A DNA stretch of 64,000 nt from Paludibacteraceae bacterium (GCA_024400115.1 JAKSNF010000001.1:98491-162490); one strand, 5' to 3'. Shown: positions 9,441-18,943, counted from the first letter of the stretch. Notes: generated from the letters alone by a model not told the origin. A program made the numbers and translations.

Positions 9441-9472
9441 CAAAAGTACTGCTTTTTTTCAATATGACCAAA
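9441..9472 (-). promoter_or_regulatory. promoter of the candidate small RNA
   Basis: The minus strand carries TTTG at 9469-9472 and TACTTTTG at 9441-9448, 20 nt apart. Confidence 0.85.
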
Positions 9473-9560
9473 TTTTTTATGTTAAAAAGCATATTTTTTT
9501 AACTTTTGGCAAACGCACTTGTCAAAATAATGTCTTTTATACAAAAAAATACTTATTTTT

Positions 9561-9591
9561 TTTGTCATTTGAAAAAAAAGTTGTAACTTTG
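9561..9591 (+). promoter_or_regulatory. promoter of pckA
   Basis: TTTG (9561-9564) and TAACTTTG (9584-9591) are separated by 19 nt. The start codon of pckA follows about 40 nt later. Confidence 0.85.
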
Positions 9592-9633
9592 TACTCGCTA
9601 AAGAAGTGCTCAAAATAATTAACCATTATACTT

Positions 9634-11238
9634 ATGAAAGAGATCGATTTAACTAAGTACGGCATCACCGGAGCTAAGGTGATTGCTCACAATCCTTCTT
9701 ACGAGGAGTTATTCGCCGCTGAGACCCAAGAAGGTCTGACCGGCTATGATAAAGGTCAACTCACTGAGTTAGACGCAGTCAATGTTATGACGGGTGTTTT
9801 CACCGGCCGTTCGCCTAAGGATAAATACATCGTGGATGACAAACAGAGTCACGACAATGTATGGTGGACTTCGGACGCTTACAAGAACGACAACCACCCC
9901 ATGACCGAAGAGGTTTGGGCTAAGGTGAAAAACATTGCCCTCAACGAACTGAGCGGTAAGGAACTGTATGTTTGCGATGCTTTCTGCGGTGCTAACAAAG
10001 AGACTCGTCTCGCCGTTCGCTTCATCGTGGAAGTGGCTTGGCAAGCACATTTCGTGAAGAACATGTTCATCCAACCCTCTGCTGAGGAGTTAGAGAACTT
10101 CGAACCTAACTTCGTTATCTACAATGCCTCCAAGGCAAAAGTGGAGAACTACCAAGAGTTAGGTCTGAACTCCGACACGTGCGTAGCTTTCAATACCACC
10201 TCTCGCGAACAAGTCATCATCAACACTTGGTACGGTGGTGAGATGAAGAAAGGTATGTTCTCTATGATGAACTACTACCTGCCCTTGCAAGGAATAGCTT
10301 CCATGCACTGCTCGGCTAATACCGACATGGAGGGTAAGAATACCGCTATCTTCTTCGGTTTGAGCGGTACGGGTAAGACCACCCTCTCTACCGATCCTAA
10401 ACGTCTGCTTATCGGTGACGACGAGCACGGATGGGACGATAATGGCGTCTTCAATTTCGAAGGCGGCTGCTATGCTAAGGTTATCAACCTTGACAAGGAG
10501 TCTGAGCCTGATATCTACAACGCTATCCGTCGTAACGCTCTGCTTGAGAACGTAACCGTTGCCGAGGATGGTAAGATTGATTTTGCCGATAAGTCCGTTA
10601 CCGAGAACACGCGCGTTAGCTATCCTATCAACCATATCGAGAAGATCGTTCGCCCCGTAAGTGCCGGTCCTGATGCACAAAACGTTATCTTCCTCAGTGC
10701 TGATGCTTTTGGCGTTCTGCCTCCCGTTAGTATCCTCACTCCCGAACAAACGAAGTACTACTTCCTGAGCGGTTTCACCGCTAAGTTGGCAGGTACCGAG
10801 CGTGGTATCACCGAGCCTACTCCCACTTTCTCTGCTTGCTTCGGTCAAGCTTTCTTGGAGTTGCATCCTACCAAGTACGCTGAGGAACTGGTGAAGAAGA
10901 TGGAGAAGAGCGGTGCTAAGGCTTATCTCGTTAACACCGGTTGGAACGGAACGGGCAAGCGTATCTCTATCCGTGACACGCGTGGAATCATCGACGCTAT
11001 TTTGGACGGCTCGATTAAGAGTGCTCCCACCAAGAAGATTCCGTTCTTTGACTTTGAGGTTCCGACCGCACTGCCGGGTGTCGATCCGAAGATCCTTGAT
11101 CCTCGTGACACCTATGCTGATGCTTCTGTTTGGGAGGAGAAAGCGAAAGACCTCGCTTCTCGTTTCATTAAGAACTTCGGCAAATATACTACTAACGAAG
11201 CCGGTAAGGCTCTCGTTGCTGCCGGACCTCAACTCTAA
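9634..11238 (+). CDS. pckA: phosphoenolpyruvate carboxykinase (ATP)
   Basis: The 534 aa enzyme interconverts oxaloacetate + ATP and phosphoenolpyruvate + CO2 + ADP. In fermenting Bacteroidetes it mostly runs toward oxaloacetate, feeding the succinate pathway while conserving ATP. Visible features are the kinase-1a P-loop GLSGTGKT (242-249), the metal-binding IGDDEHGW segment, and [12 protein letters not shown] near the N-terminus. The gene is monocistronic, with its own promoter and a terminator. Codon use is strongly biased, which fits high expression and explains the long spurious frame on the opposite strand. Confidence 0.96.
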   Translation: MKEIDLTKYGITGAKVIAHNPSYEELFAAETQEGLTGYDKGQLTELDAVNVMTGVFTGRSPKDKYIVDDKQSHDNVWWTSDAYKNDNHPMTEEVWAKVKNIALNELSGKELYVCDAFCGANKETRLAVRFIVEVAWQAHFVKNMFIQPSAEELENFEPNFVIYNASKAKVENYQELGLNSDTCVAFNTTSREQVIINTWYGGEMKKGMFSMMNYYLPLQGIASMHCSANTDMEGKNTAIFFGLSGTGKTTLSTDPKRLLIGDDEHGWDDNGVFNFEGGCYAKVINLDKESEPDIYNAIRRNALLENVTVAEDGKIDFADKSVTENTRVSYPINHIEKIVRPVSAGPDAQNVIFLSADAFGVLPPVSILTPEQTKYYFLSGFTAKLAGTERGITEPTPTFSACFGQAFLELHPTKYAEELVKKMEKSGAKAYLVNTGWNGTGKRISIRDTRGIIDAILDGSIKSAPTKKIPFFDFEVPTALPGVDPKILDPRDTYADASVWEEKAKDLASRFIKNFGKYTTNEAGKALVAAGPQL

Positions 11239-11286
11239 GCAGGATCGAAGGCGGAGAAAGAAGAGCGTTCTTCGGACAGTATATGC

Positions 11287-11328
11287 TAAAAAAAGAAGGG
11301 CTGCAACTCAATGCAGTCCTTCTTTTTT
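11287..11328. terminator. bidirectional terminator between pckA and the exported-protein gene
   Basis: A 13-bp stem (11293-11305 with 11312-11324, one G-T pair) is flanked by A residues on the left and T residues on the right, so it can end transcripts from both converging genes. Confidence 0.85.
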
Positions 11329-11347
11329 AACTTTTCCGTAATATTTA

Positions 11348-12127
11348 TTATTCGCTTTTTTGTATATTACTATATATCTTGAGTAGAAGTTTCTCTTGTA
11401 GCAATTCCGTAAATTCGTTAAGTTTTTCGGTGAATGTATTATTAACTTTGGAGAGCGACTCATAGAATGGTTGCTCTGTTACGGAGAGGAATAATTTGAG
11501 TTCTTCTTCGTTCATTACATCAAGGAGCGCGTTGCGAGTAACAACGGGCACGTTCTTCTCAAAGTAAGCAATCACCATTTGTCCGACCGCATTGGTTTGT
11601 GCATTCTCGTTTTTAAAACTCTGTTCCAAAATGGAGGATATAGCGGATACCGCTAAATCCATATTGCTAAATTCCCAATATTTCTCAAAAGCGGCTTTAT
11701 AACCCTTGCTGCAACGAACGGCTTTAACGTCAGATGGTAATTGGCCGGCTTGTAGGCTGGTCATTGTACTTACCAAGAATGTATTTAACTTACCTTGGAA
11801 CAACTGCGTAAATTGAACGTTTTTCTTTGTCAAAGCAGCTATTTCCGGTTGACTATAAAAAGTCATGTATTGTTCAAACATCTCGTCGGTAAAACATTCC
11901 CGATAATAGTTGGCCATAACATCAACCGTAGCGTCTATAATATCCTCTAAGGATATGGTCTCTTCGCTAACACCGGCATTTCGTAAGGCAGATACCATAT
12001 CATCGAGATTATAAGCAGACATTCCCTCAGATACAATTTTTTTCAGTCCATCGGTATAAATATCTGCTTTAACCGATAAAGACATAGAACTCAAGAAGAG
12101 CACGAATAATAAAGCAATCTTTTTCAT
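11348..12127 (-). CDS. exported hypothetical protein, DUF2059-like
   Basis: The start is the ATG at 12127, because the next residues MKKIALLFVLFLSS form a clean signal peptide ending near VKA; an upstream in-frame codon at 12175 would bury it. The mature protein is about 240 aa and mostly helical. The segment YRECFTDEMFEQYMTFYSQP resembles the DUF2059 pattern (helix, EL..FY.SP). No catalytic motif is visible. It is predicted to be periplasmic. It is monocistronic with its own promoter and a leader of about 115 nt. Function unknown. Confidence 0.75.
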   Translation of the reverse strand: MKKIALLFVLFLSSMSLSVKADIYTDGLKKIVSEGMSAYNLDDMVSALRNAGVSEETISLEDIIDATVDVMANYYRECFTDEMFEQYMTFYSQPEIAALTKKNVQFTQLFQGKLNTFLVSTMTSLQAGQLPSDVKAVRCSKGYKAAFEKYWEFSNMDLAVSAISSILEQSFKNENAQTNAVGQMVIAYFEKNVPVVTRNALLDVMNEEELKLFLSVTEQPFYESLSKVNNTFTEKLNEFTELLQEKLLLKIYSNIQKSE

Positions 12128-12248
12128 ATTAATAAATTGTGATAATGGGTTCTTATATTCTATTCTTTGTTTCAATCAGTAGAACCCGTAACTAATTCAA
12201 ACAAAAACAATATTTATCGTGAAGATGTTCTTTTCTAAAAATTAGTTG

Positions 12249-12280
12249 CAAAGTTACAACATTATTTTGATATGTGCAAA
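12249..12280 (-). promoter_or_regulatory. promoter of the DUF2059-like gene
   Basis: The minus strand carries TTTG at 12277-12280 and TAACTTTG at 12249-12256, 20 nt apart. Confidence 0.85.
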
Positions 12281-12329
12281 TTTATTTGTTGATTTTATGC
12301 TATTTCTCTTGTGTTTTTACTGTCTTTTA

Positions 12330-12590
12330 TCTTCTGGGGTCCCCGCAGTAACTTGTTGCTGTGGGGAGAGCGGAGGCACAAGTCGCCTGTTGATTTAGCG
12401 GAGCGGTATCAACCATTTGCGATCTTGTTGCCGAACGCGAAGCCGACACTCTCTCGAGGGCCATCCTCCCCTGACCGTCCGGTAACCCTTCGACGCGGGT
12501 ATAATCAAGATTCTGTTTTGTACGTAGCACAAGTTGCAAGAGAGAGCCGAATATACAACTCTTTTCCGCACTATCACACTTTAGGTGTTG
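12330..12590. other. GC-richer non-coding block of unknown nature
   Basis: This stretch is clearly richer in G and C than its AT-rich flanks. It opens with a near-perfect palindrome (12344-12369; CCCCGCAG paired with CTGTGGGG, G-T pairs allowed). Reading frames crossing it on both strands have no family features. No consensus promoter borders it. It could be a structured RNA, a degenerate gene or a decayed repeat; the sequence does not decide. Confidence 0.35.
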
Positions 12591-12595
12591 GGTAC

Positions 12596-12640
12596 TTCTT
12601 GGGTTGTTCTTGGGTTATTCTTGGGTTCGCCCAAACCCTT
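12596..12640 (+). repeat. 11-bp tandem array with terminal hairpin, copy 1
   Basis: Three units of TTCTTGGGTTN (12596-12628) end in TTCGCCCAAACCC, where GGGTT can pair with AACCC. The same array with four units and the same ending occurs at 54533-54585. Confidence 0.85.
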
Positions 12641-12807
12641 ACTCGGACTTCGTGGGTAGGATGCGAGGAGGGTCATCCTCCGGTGAGCTTTCGTTACTGA
12701 ACCGCTGAAGACCTACTAAAGGACCAGTGAAATCTATATATTTAGTATGAATTTGTAGATTATATTCTACGTTTTTAGTATAAATTTGTAGAATTCGTAC
12801 GTTTTTA

Positions 12808-12839
12808 TTTGCATATATCAAAAAAAAGTCGTACCTTTG
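12808..12839 (+). promoter_or_regulatory. promoter of rpsP
   Basis: TTTG (12808-12811) and TACCTTTG (12832-12839) are separated by 20 nt. Confidence 0.88.
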
Positions 12840-12844
12840 CACGC

Positions 12845-12980
12845 TTTTTCGGTCGAGGTGTCTTTAGACACGCCGAAATACTCTATCGCCAGTAGGGGTC
12901 GGTTACCGAGAAAGGAGATAACTTTTATTATTAACCCGAGCACGCAATTCGTGTAATTGTAGCTCATAAATCAAAGCATT
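12845..12980 (+). promoter_or_regulatory. structured leader of rpsP
   Basis: The 5' leader is about 135 nt, long for this genome. It opens with a stable hairpin: outer stem TTTCGG (12847-12852) with CCGAAA (12873-12878), inner stem GTGTC (12858-12862) with GACAC (12867-12871). More G-rich sequence follows (around 12890-12920). Ribosomal protein genes are often autoregulated by protein binding to such leaders, and S16 leaders have been predicted in Bacteroidetes. That role is inferred here. Confidence 0.5.
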
Positions 12981-13550
12981 ATGGCAACAAAAATTCGTCT
13001 GGCTCGTCATGGCCACAAAGACTATGCTTACTACCACGTTGTAGTAGCAGACAGCCGTTCACCTCGTGACGGTAAAATCATCGAACGTATCGGTTCTTAC
13101 AACCCCAACACCAATCCCGCTAAGGTTGACCTCAACTTTGAGCGCGCTTTGTATTGGGTAGGCGTAGGTGCTCAAATGACAGACACGGCTCGTTTCATCC
13201 TTTCGGGTGAGGGCGTACTGCTGATGAAGCACCTCAACGGCGGCGTTAAGAAGGGCGCTTTCTCTGAGGAAGAGGCTCAAAAACGTTTCGCTGCTTGGAA
13301 GGCTGAAAAGGATGCTAAAAACGGCAAGATCACCAAAGGTGAGGCAGACAAGAAAGCTGCAGAGGCTAAGAAAGCTCTCGCAGCAGAAGTAGAAGCCAAC
13401 AAGGCAAAAGCAGAGGCTGTAGCTGCAAAGCGCAAAGCCGAGGCTGATGCTCTGGCTGCTAAAGCACAAGAGGCCGCTCAAGAAGCAGCCGCTGCTGAAG
13501 CAGAAGCTAAGGGCGAAGAAGTAGCCGAAGAGGCTGCTACTGAGGCATAA
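12981..13550 (+). CDS. rpsP: 30S ribosomal protein S16 with long charged C-terminal tail
   Basis: The first 80 residues are a standard S16 ([29 protein letters not shown]). The total of 189 aa is about twice the E. coli length. The tail from about residue 95 is almost only A, E and K in long helices, ending [11 protein letters not shown]. Extended S16 tails are common in Bacteroidetes. Their role is not established; the composition suggests an unstructured or helical surface extension. The gene has its own promoter, leader and terminator. Confidence 0.95.
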   Translation: MATKIRLARHGHKDYAYYHVVVADSRSPRDGKIIERIGSYNPNTNPAKVDLNFERALYWVGVGAQMTDTARFILSGEGVLLMKHLNGGVKKGAFSEEEAQKRFAAWKAEKDAKNGKITKGEADKKAAEAKKALAAEVEANKAKAEAVAAKRKAEADALAAKAQEAAQEAAAAEAEAKGEEVAEEAATEA

Positions 13551-13581
13551 GTCTTAGTTTGCTTTACCATTAGATGGCAAT

Positions 13582-13612
13582 AAGCCCAAAACGACCGTTT
13601 TGGGCTTATTTT
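13582..13612 (+). terminator. rho-independent terminator after rpsP
   Basis: A 12-bp near-continuous inverted repeat (AAGCCCAAAACG at 13582-13593 with its complement at 13596-13607) is followed by ATTTT. It separates rpsP from the polysaccharide operon. Confidence 0.9.
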
Positions 13613-13638
13613 AAAAGAAACCAAATTTATTCATTCTT

Positions 13639-14547
13639 ATGAAGGAAACAGTAACTATAATTTCGAGGATTTGTAACTCATTGAAAGCACACAAGTGGAT
13701 TCTTATTGGAGCAGGACCGGTTGTATTGGTTGGTGTATACGCACTCCTGCTTTTAGTTCCTAACAAATACACCTGTCGCGTAGGTGTGCTCATGGAAAGT
13801 CAACGAACCGTTGAACGAGAGAGGTCTATTACCCTAAATAGTCCGGAGAACTACGATTTAGGTTTTTATCGTACCGATAATATCATTACCAGACAGGCTT
13901 ATAACGAACTCATCACCTCTCCCGATGTACTGTTCGCTATCTGCGATAAAGAGGTTAGCACCCTTGACGGTTCCTACAAAGGGACATTAGCAGATTATAT
14001 CTATCCCAAAAAAGAAGTCAAGAACCTCGAAGAACCTAAAGTAGAAGTGATAAATAGTCCTTATCAATATCGATTGGTAAAGAAATTGCGTCAATGTATT
14101 GAGGTATCCGTGGATCAAAACTCCGATGTTGTTTCGATTAACGTAACGACAAAAGACCCGTTAGTCAGTGCTCAGATGGCAACTTATATCGAAGCAGAAA
14201 TGAAGCGCACGCTGCTCAAGTATGAGCAAGATAAGATGCAAGCTGTGCTGAATCAACTCGTTGAGTTGACTAATCAAGCCGAAAAAGACTGGCAAGCCGC
14301 CAAACAGAACGGGAATGCCCAAGCCGATTTGCGCAAACAAGTGTATGAGTCTTTCGCACGTCAACAGGTCATCTATGCTGCTCAAATGGCAGCTATTCCC
14401 TCCTCGACATACACCATCACTAAGCCCATGATAGATTACAGCAAGAGTGCTCCGCATAGAACCGTCATTGCGGTATTGATGACTTTGTTAGTAGAGATGG
14501 GTTTAGGTGTTTGGTATTGCCGACGTGAAATTATCGAACTTCTATAG
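13639..14547 (+). CDS. Wzz-type polysaccharide chain-length regulator
   Basis: The 302 aa protein has the polysaccharide co-polymerase layout: transmembrane helix at residues 20-40 (WILIGAGPVVLVGVYALLLL), a periplasmic domain with helical stretches (residues 45-270), and a second helix at 273-293. A PNKYT motif follows the first helix, as in Wzz. There is no C-terminal tyrosine kinase domain. It sets the length of the polymer made by the Wzy protein encoded downstream. First gene of an operon with overlapping or closely spaced genes. Sequence-level family assignment is moderate; layout and context are strong. Confidence 0.8.
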   Translation: MKETVTIISRICNSLKAHKWILIGAGPVVLVGVYALLLLVPNKYTCRVGVLMESQRTVERERSITLNSPENYDLGFYRTDNIITRQAYNELITSPDVLFAICDKEVSTLDGSYKGTLADYIYPKKEVKNLEEPKVEVINSPYQYRLVKKLRQCIEVSVDQNSDVVSINVTTKDPLVSAQMATYIEAEMKRTLLKYEQDKMQAVLNQLVELTNQAEKDWQAAKQNGNAQADLRKQVYESFARQQVIYAAQMAAIPSSTYTITKPMIDYSKSAPHRTVIAVLMTLLVEMGLGVWYCRREIIELL

Positions 14548-15826
14548 AAACCTCGCCCGCGACTCGTTTTGGGCGGTTGTGGGTAACGGACTGGGCAATG
14601 GTCTCTTATTGTTGGCGGGTATCTTAATAGCTCGCCTCTTAGGTGCGGACCTATACGGAGAATACGGCGTGGTTAAAAGTACGATGATGTACTCTGCCAC
14701 GTTTGCCACTTTCGGATTAGGTATCACCGCTACTAAGTATATTTCTCAGTACATACAACAGCATTGTGCACGCGCGTTGCGTATCATACACGATACGCTG
14801 TTTATCACGTTTATCTTTAGCACTTTCGTCGCTATTTGTCTGCTGATAGGTGCTGGTTGGATAGCCGAATGGAAAGAGGCGCAGAACCTGACCTTAGCCT
14901 TCCGCATGCTGAGTGTGATCATTATCGTTAAGGCACTCGTTACGGCGCAACAGGGTATATTAGCCGGATTAGGAGACTTTAAAAACGTAGGTATCAATAA
15001 TATATTCTCGGGGTTAAGCATGTTAGTCTTTGCTACAGGACTAACCTACCTATGGGGGTTAAGAGGTGCTTTAGCCGCTTTGTTACTTTCCCAAGTAGTG
15101 TGCTTGGTGCTCAATTTTGTTGTTATTCGTAAGCACAAAAAAGAGTTGGTCACCGAAGAGCAAGATGTGCATAATTATATCCCCGAACTGCTCCGTTTCT
15201 CGCTACCCGTTGCCATGCAAGAAGGGTTATACGCCATCTGCAACTGGCTTGCTATTATGGCTCTGAAACAATATGCGTCCGAAGGGGATGTGGGAATCTT
15301 CACCGCAGCCTTGCAGTGGAACTTATTGGTACAAATGATTCCGAACTTATTAGCGAATGTCGTGTTGGCACATTTATCCGGAACAACACAAGACAAACAA
15401 GCTCATAAGAGCACGCTACGCACAATGATGGTAGTGAATATCGCTTGTGCTATTGTCCCGTTTGCCGTTATCTTCCCACTATGCGGATTCATCTCCACCT
15501 TCTACGGAGCAGGATTCGAGTCAATGGCGGTAGTGCTTAAGATACTTCTGCTGGATGCCGTGTTCTTTAGCATAACAACGGTACTCAAGTCGGAGTTCTT
15601 GGCTACGGGGCATAACTGGTGGTTGTTGATTATTCGCGCCCTCAAAGACCTCAGTTTGGTGATTTTGGTCTATGTGCTACTCCTTCACTCTCCGCAAGAC
15701 TGGTCGGGAGCTATATGCTTTGCGGTAGCATATGTGGGTGCCAGTTTTATTTATTTATTGGCTGCGATCTGTGGATACGGATATTTTAAGATAATAGAGC
15801 ACAAGAAAAAGGTTGTTCATGGCTGA
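14507..15826 (+). CDS. polysaccharide flippase (Wzx, MOP/PST superfamily)
   Basis: The 439 aa protein has 12 or more hydrophobic helices, with the Wzx opening FWAVVGNGLGNGLLLLAGILIARLLGADLYGEYG. It would flip lipid-linked repeat units across the inner membrane. Two GTG starts are possible: 14507, giving a 41-nt overlap with the Wzz gene, or 14525, giving MKLSNFYRNLARDS, which looks more like family N-termini. No ATG is available early. Confidence 0.88.
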   Translation: MFGIADVKLSNFYRNLARDSFWAVVGNGLGNGLLLLAGILIARLLGADLYGEYGVVKSTMMYSATFATFGLGITATKYISQYIQQHCARALRIIHDTLFITFIFSTFVAICLLIGAGWIAEWKEAQNLTLAFRMLSVIIIVKALVTAQQGILAGLGDFKNVGINNIFSGLSMLVFATGLTYLWGLRGALAALLLSQVVCLVLNFVVIRKHKKELVTEEQDVHNYIPELLRFSLPVAMQEGLYAICNWLAIMALKQYASEGDVGIFTAALQWNLLVQMIPNLLANVVLAHLSGTTQDKQAHKSTLRTMMVVNIACAIVPFAVIFPLCGFISTFYGAGFESMAVVLKILLLDAVFFSITTVLKSEFLATGHNWWLLIIRALKDLSLVILVYVLLLHSPQDWSGAICFAVAYVGASFIYLLAAICGYGYFKIIEHKKKVVHG

Positions 15827-16871
15827 AAGTTTTCTCATATATAACGCTATTCTGATATCGGCATTGGTATGCAGTATCGGTATTAAGGCTTGCCGCGGAT
15901 GGGGCGAGTGGGCAATGCGTGTGTTGCTCTTTGCGGTTCTGACTATTCCCGCAGCATTGCGTTATAATATAGGCACCGATTACAGTGCTTATGTGAGTAT
16001 TTATGCTTCCTCGGCTCAGTTATTCAGTCGCGTGGAGATAGGTTTTGCCGGACTGAACTATTTACTTTACCACGCAGGCATTAGTGTAGAGTGGATGTTT
16101 GTGATTATGGCGGTCTTAATCTATGCTCCGATAGCCTTTGGCGTGCGTAAGAAATATATTGTTCCTACCATTGTTTTCTATATGCTGACGGCTTATTTGC
16201 CGTCCTTCTCAATGATACGTCAGTCGTTGGTTATATCGTGGATATTAGTAGCCGTTCTGCGCTATTTGGACGACAACCATATAGGGCAATTATATATCAC
16301 TATTGCGGCAGCAGCGTTTATCCACTTATCTGCCGTCATTGTGCTACCGTTCGTTCTCTTTAGACGTATTCATATATCGGCTTGGTGGGTGCTGTTGCTC
16401 TTACCTGTTGCCTTTGTCTTTATCAAGAACGGATTGATTGACCTTATCTTTGAATCCGATTTATTCCTCGATTCCAAATATGGTATTTACGCCGTTAACA
16501 AGTTTAACAGGCAGACAGTTATAGGTAGTGGATTGGGTATAGTGTTAAAGATGTTGACGCCACTACTATATATCATCTTGGCGCGTCATTTAGACAAGCG
16601 TTACGATGTGGTGCTGTATTTATCGGCAGGATTCTTAGTAGCCGTTATGTTATCAACGCAAGTGCATATCTTCAACCGCTTGGCAGACCTCCTGAGTTTA
16701 GCTCCGATTATAGCCTTCTCGGTAATGTATGACAAACTGCGCAAACCGCTTTGGCTCATTGTTATCACCCTACTGATGACCATCAACTTCCAACAGACAA
16801 TACGTGCTAATCAGTCATTCCAAGGCTCCGGGTTAGGCATAACACCATATGTAACTATTTTCGATAAATAA
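15819..16871 (+). CDS. EpsG/Wzy-family polysaccharide polymerase
   Basis: The 350 aa protein has about ten transmembrane helices and the EpsG-family motif RYNIGTDYSAY (about residues 47-57). It is probably the periplasmic polymerase that joins repeat units. ATG 15819 is used, 8 nt inside the flippase gene; an upstream TTG adds only two residues. Family by motif and topology; linkage specificity is not readable. Confidence 0.8.
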   Translation: MAESFLIYNAILISALVCSIGIKACRGWGEWAMRVLLFAVLTIPAALRYNIGTDYSAYVSIYASSAQLFSRVEIGFAGLNYLLYHAGISVEWMFVIMAVLIYAPIAFGVRKKYIVPTIVFYMLTAYLPSFSMIRQSLVISWILVAVLRYLDDNHIGQLYITIAAAAFIHLSAVIVLPFVLFRRIHISAWWVLLLLPVAFVFIKNGLIDLIFESDLFLDSKYGIYAVNKFNRQTVIGSGLGIVLKMLTPLLYIILARHLDKRYDVVLYLSAGFLVAVMLSTQVHIFNRLADLLSLAPIIAFSVMYDKLRKPLWLIVITLLMTINFQQTIRANQSFQGSGLGITPYVTIFDK

Positions 16872-16877
16872 CAGAAT

Positions 16878-17867
16878 ATGGATATAGATATCGTCATATT
16901 ATGGGTGGACGGCAATGATGTCCAATGGCAACAGCGTTTTAACGAGTTTGCTCCAAAAGAGAAGCAGATTGATATTGATTGCAGCGAAGAACGCTTCCGC
17001 GATTGGGGTTGCTTGCGCTATTGGTTCCGAGGTATAGAACAGTTTGCTCCGTGGGTGAGAAAAGTGCATTTGGTAACCGCAGACCAGGTACCCGATTGGA
17101 TTAATAGGGACTGCAATAAGTTACACTTAGTAAAACATGAGGACTTTATGCCAGAAGCCTATCTACCTTCTTTTAACGCTTGCGCGATAGAGGATAATAT
17201 TCACCGAATAGAAGGGCTTGCGGAGCATTTTGTCTTTTTCAATGACGACTGTTTCTTGACCGCCCCCGTTACTCCCGAACGCTTTTTCCGAAAGGGTTTA
17301 CCCACAGACATGGCAGTAGTGAACACGCTTCAGTCTGAAGGACAAATGGGGCATATCACCCTAAACGATTTAGATGTTATCAACCGTCATTTCAATAAGC
17401 GAGAAGTAGTTAAACGGCTATCTCAGTGGTTTAATCTCCGTTACGGAGCTTTTGTTCTGCGCACCTTAGCCCTATTGCCTTGGCCGCGGTTCTCGGGATT
17501 CTATGACCACCATTTGCCGCAGGCTTTTTGTAAGCAGACTTTAAACGAAGTGTGGGAAGCCGAGCCGGAGTTGATGCACGAGACATGTTGCCATCGTTTT
17601 CGTCATATAACAGATGTTAATCAGTGGCTTTTCCGTTATTGGCAATTATGCAAAGGGACGTTTGCTCCGCTTAATGTGATGCGTGATAGTCAGGTTTATT
17701 ACCTTACGGATACTAATTTCGATGAAGCAATAGAGGCTATAAAAAAGCAAAAGCATAATCTTATTGTGCTGAACGATGGTCCGCTAAGTTTGTTTGCAGA
17801 AAAGAAGGAACAGATGCAAGCGGCTTTTGACGCCATCTTACCCACTAAATCAATGTTTGAAAGATAA
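16878..17867 (+). CDS. Stealth-family capsular polysaccharide phosphotransferase
   Basis: The 329 aa protein opens with conserved region 1, MDIDIVILWVDGND. Conserved region 2 follows (RFRDWGCLRYWFRGIEQ, then APWVRKVHLVT), with FFNDDCFLT further on and a histidine pair near residue 216 (YDHHLPQ). Stealth proteins transfer hexose-1-phosphate from a nucleotide sugar to a glycan, giving phosphodiester links. The glycan made here may therefore contain phosphate bridges (inference). It lies between the polymerase and a GT4 gene. Confidence 0.88.
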   Translation: MDIDIVILWVDGNDVQWQQRFNEFAPKEKQIDIDCSEERFRDWGCLRYWFRGIEQFAPWVRKVHLVTADQVPDWINRDCNKLHLVKHEDFMPEAYLPSFNACAIEDNIHRIEGLAEHFVFFNDDCFLTAPVTPERFFRKGLPTDMAVVNTLQSEGQMGHITLNDLDVINRHFNKREVVKRLSQWFNLRYGAFVLRTLALLPWPRFSGFYDHHLPQAFCKQTLNEVWEAEPELMHETCCHRFRHITDVNQWLFRYWQLCKGTFAPLNVMRDSQVYYLTDTNFDEAIEAIKKQKHNLIVLNDGPLSLFAEKKEQMQAAFDAILPTKSMFER

Positions 17868-17869
17868 AC

Positions 17870-18943
17870 ATGAACCTCATTTTTGATAATATCATTTTCT
17901 CGTTACAACCCTTTGGTGGTATATCGGTTGTTTGGAGTGAACTACTGCAAAGAGCTGTGGTAGATAAGGATTTATCGGTTAAGATGCTCGATTATGCAGC
18001 CGCCAATAACTGTCGAAAACAAATAACACCTTCCGCAGAGCAGTGCCTTCAGCTGCCCTCGCGTCTGTTGGAGCGGTATCGGAATCCTGAATATAAAGCA
18101 ACCGAAGAGGCTGTTTTTCACAGCAGTTATTTTCGTATCATAAATCAGCCTTGTGTGAAAAACGTAACAACGGTTCATGACTTGACCTATCATTACTATC
18201 GCTTCGGATTGGCTAAACGAGTACATTTATGGCAAGAAGCTTGGGCGTTGAAACATTCAGCACACATCATCTGCGTATCGCAGAACACGAAAGAAGACTT
18301 ATTAAAACATTATCCGAGCCTTAATGAAGCCAATGTACATGTAGTGTATAATGGGGTGAACGAGGCGTATAAGTGTCTTTCCTGTGCTAATATAACTCCT
18401 TTTGAAACACGCGGCTATTTACTCTATGTGGGTAATCGTAGTGCAAGCTATAAGAACTTTGGGGTTGCGGTAGAGGCAGCAAGTAAAGTGCAACTGCCGT
18501 TGGTTATTGTAGGAGGTGCTCTTAGTATAGAAGAAACAGACTTCTTGAACAAGCGGTTAGGTAATCGTTATTGGGTCAAATCACAACCGACGCAAGACGA
18601 ATTAGTGTTTATCTATAATCATGCTTATTGCCTTCTTTATCCATCCGCATATGAAGGTTTTGGGTTACCCGTTGTTGAAGCCCAGCGAACAGGGTGCTTG
18701 GTTATAGGACAAGCTATCAGTAGTGTTCCGGAAGTGATTGGTGATGGAGGGATATGTGTTACTCCTGAACAAGATCTACAAAAATTAAGTGATTCGATAG
18801 CTAATGAGATTCGTAGTTTGCTGAGCGGAAGAACCAACGCAAACGACTTGATAGAAAAAGGGAAAATCAACAGCGAACGGTTCTCTTGGGATAAGACATA
18901 CTGCCAAACGAAACAAGTTTATCAACTAATATACAATCAATAA
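17870..18943 (+). CDS. glycosyltransferase, GT4 family (GT-B fold)
   Basis: The 357 aa protein has an N-terminal acceptor lobe beginning FDNIIFSLQPFGGISVVW. The C-terminal lobe carries YEGFGLPVVEAQ and VPEVIGDGG, the nucleotide-sugar binding signature of GT4 with the EX7E glutamates. It is a retaining transferase for one sugar of the repeat unit, acting on the cytoplasmic side. It starts 2 nt after the Stealth gene and abuts the next GT2 gene. Confidence 0.9.
   Translation: MNLIFDNIIFSLQPFGGISVVWSELLQRAVVDKDLSVKMLDYAAANNCRKQITPSAEQCLQLPSRLLERYRNPEYKATEEAVFHSSYFRIINQPCVKNVTTVHDLTYHYYRFGLAKRVHLWQEAWALKHSAHIICVSQNTKEDLLKHYPSLNEANVHVVYNGVNEAYKCLSCANITPFETRGYLLYVGNRSASYKNFGVAVEAASKVQLPLVIVGGALSIEETDFLNKRLGNRYWVKSQPTQDELVFIYNHAYCLLYPSAYEGFGLPVVEAQRTGCLVIGQAISSVPEVIGDGGICVTPEQDLQKLSDSIANEIRSLLSGRTNANDLIEKGKINSERFSWDKTYCQTKQVYQLIYNQ

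Noticed and set aside
10159..11232. 357-codon open frame antisense to pckA
   Set aside because: It mirrors the strong codon bias of pckA, shows no family motif, and has no promoter. The sense gene is certain.
12311..12700. 129-codon frame on the + strand and shorter frames on the - strand in the GC-rich block
   Set aside because: No domain or membrane pattern; the frame runs through the 11-bp array and gives repetitive peptide. Treated as non-coding.
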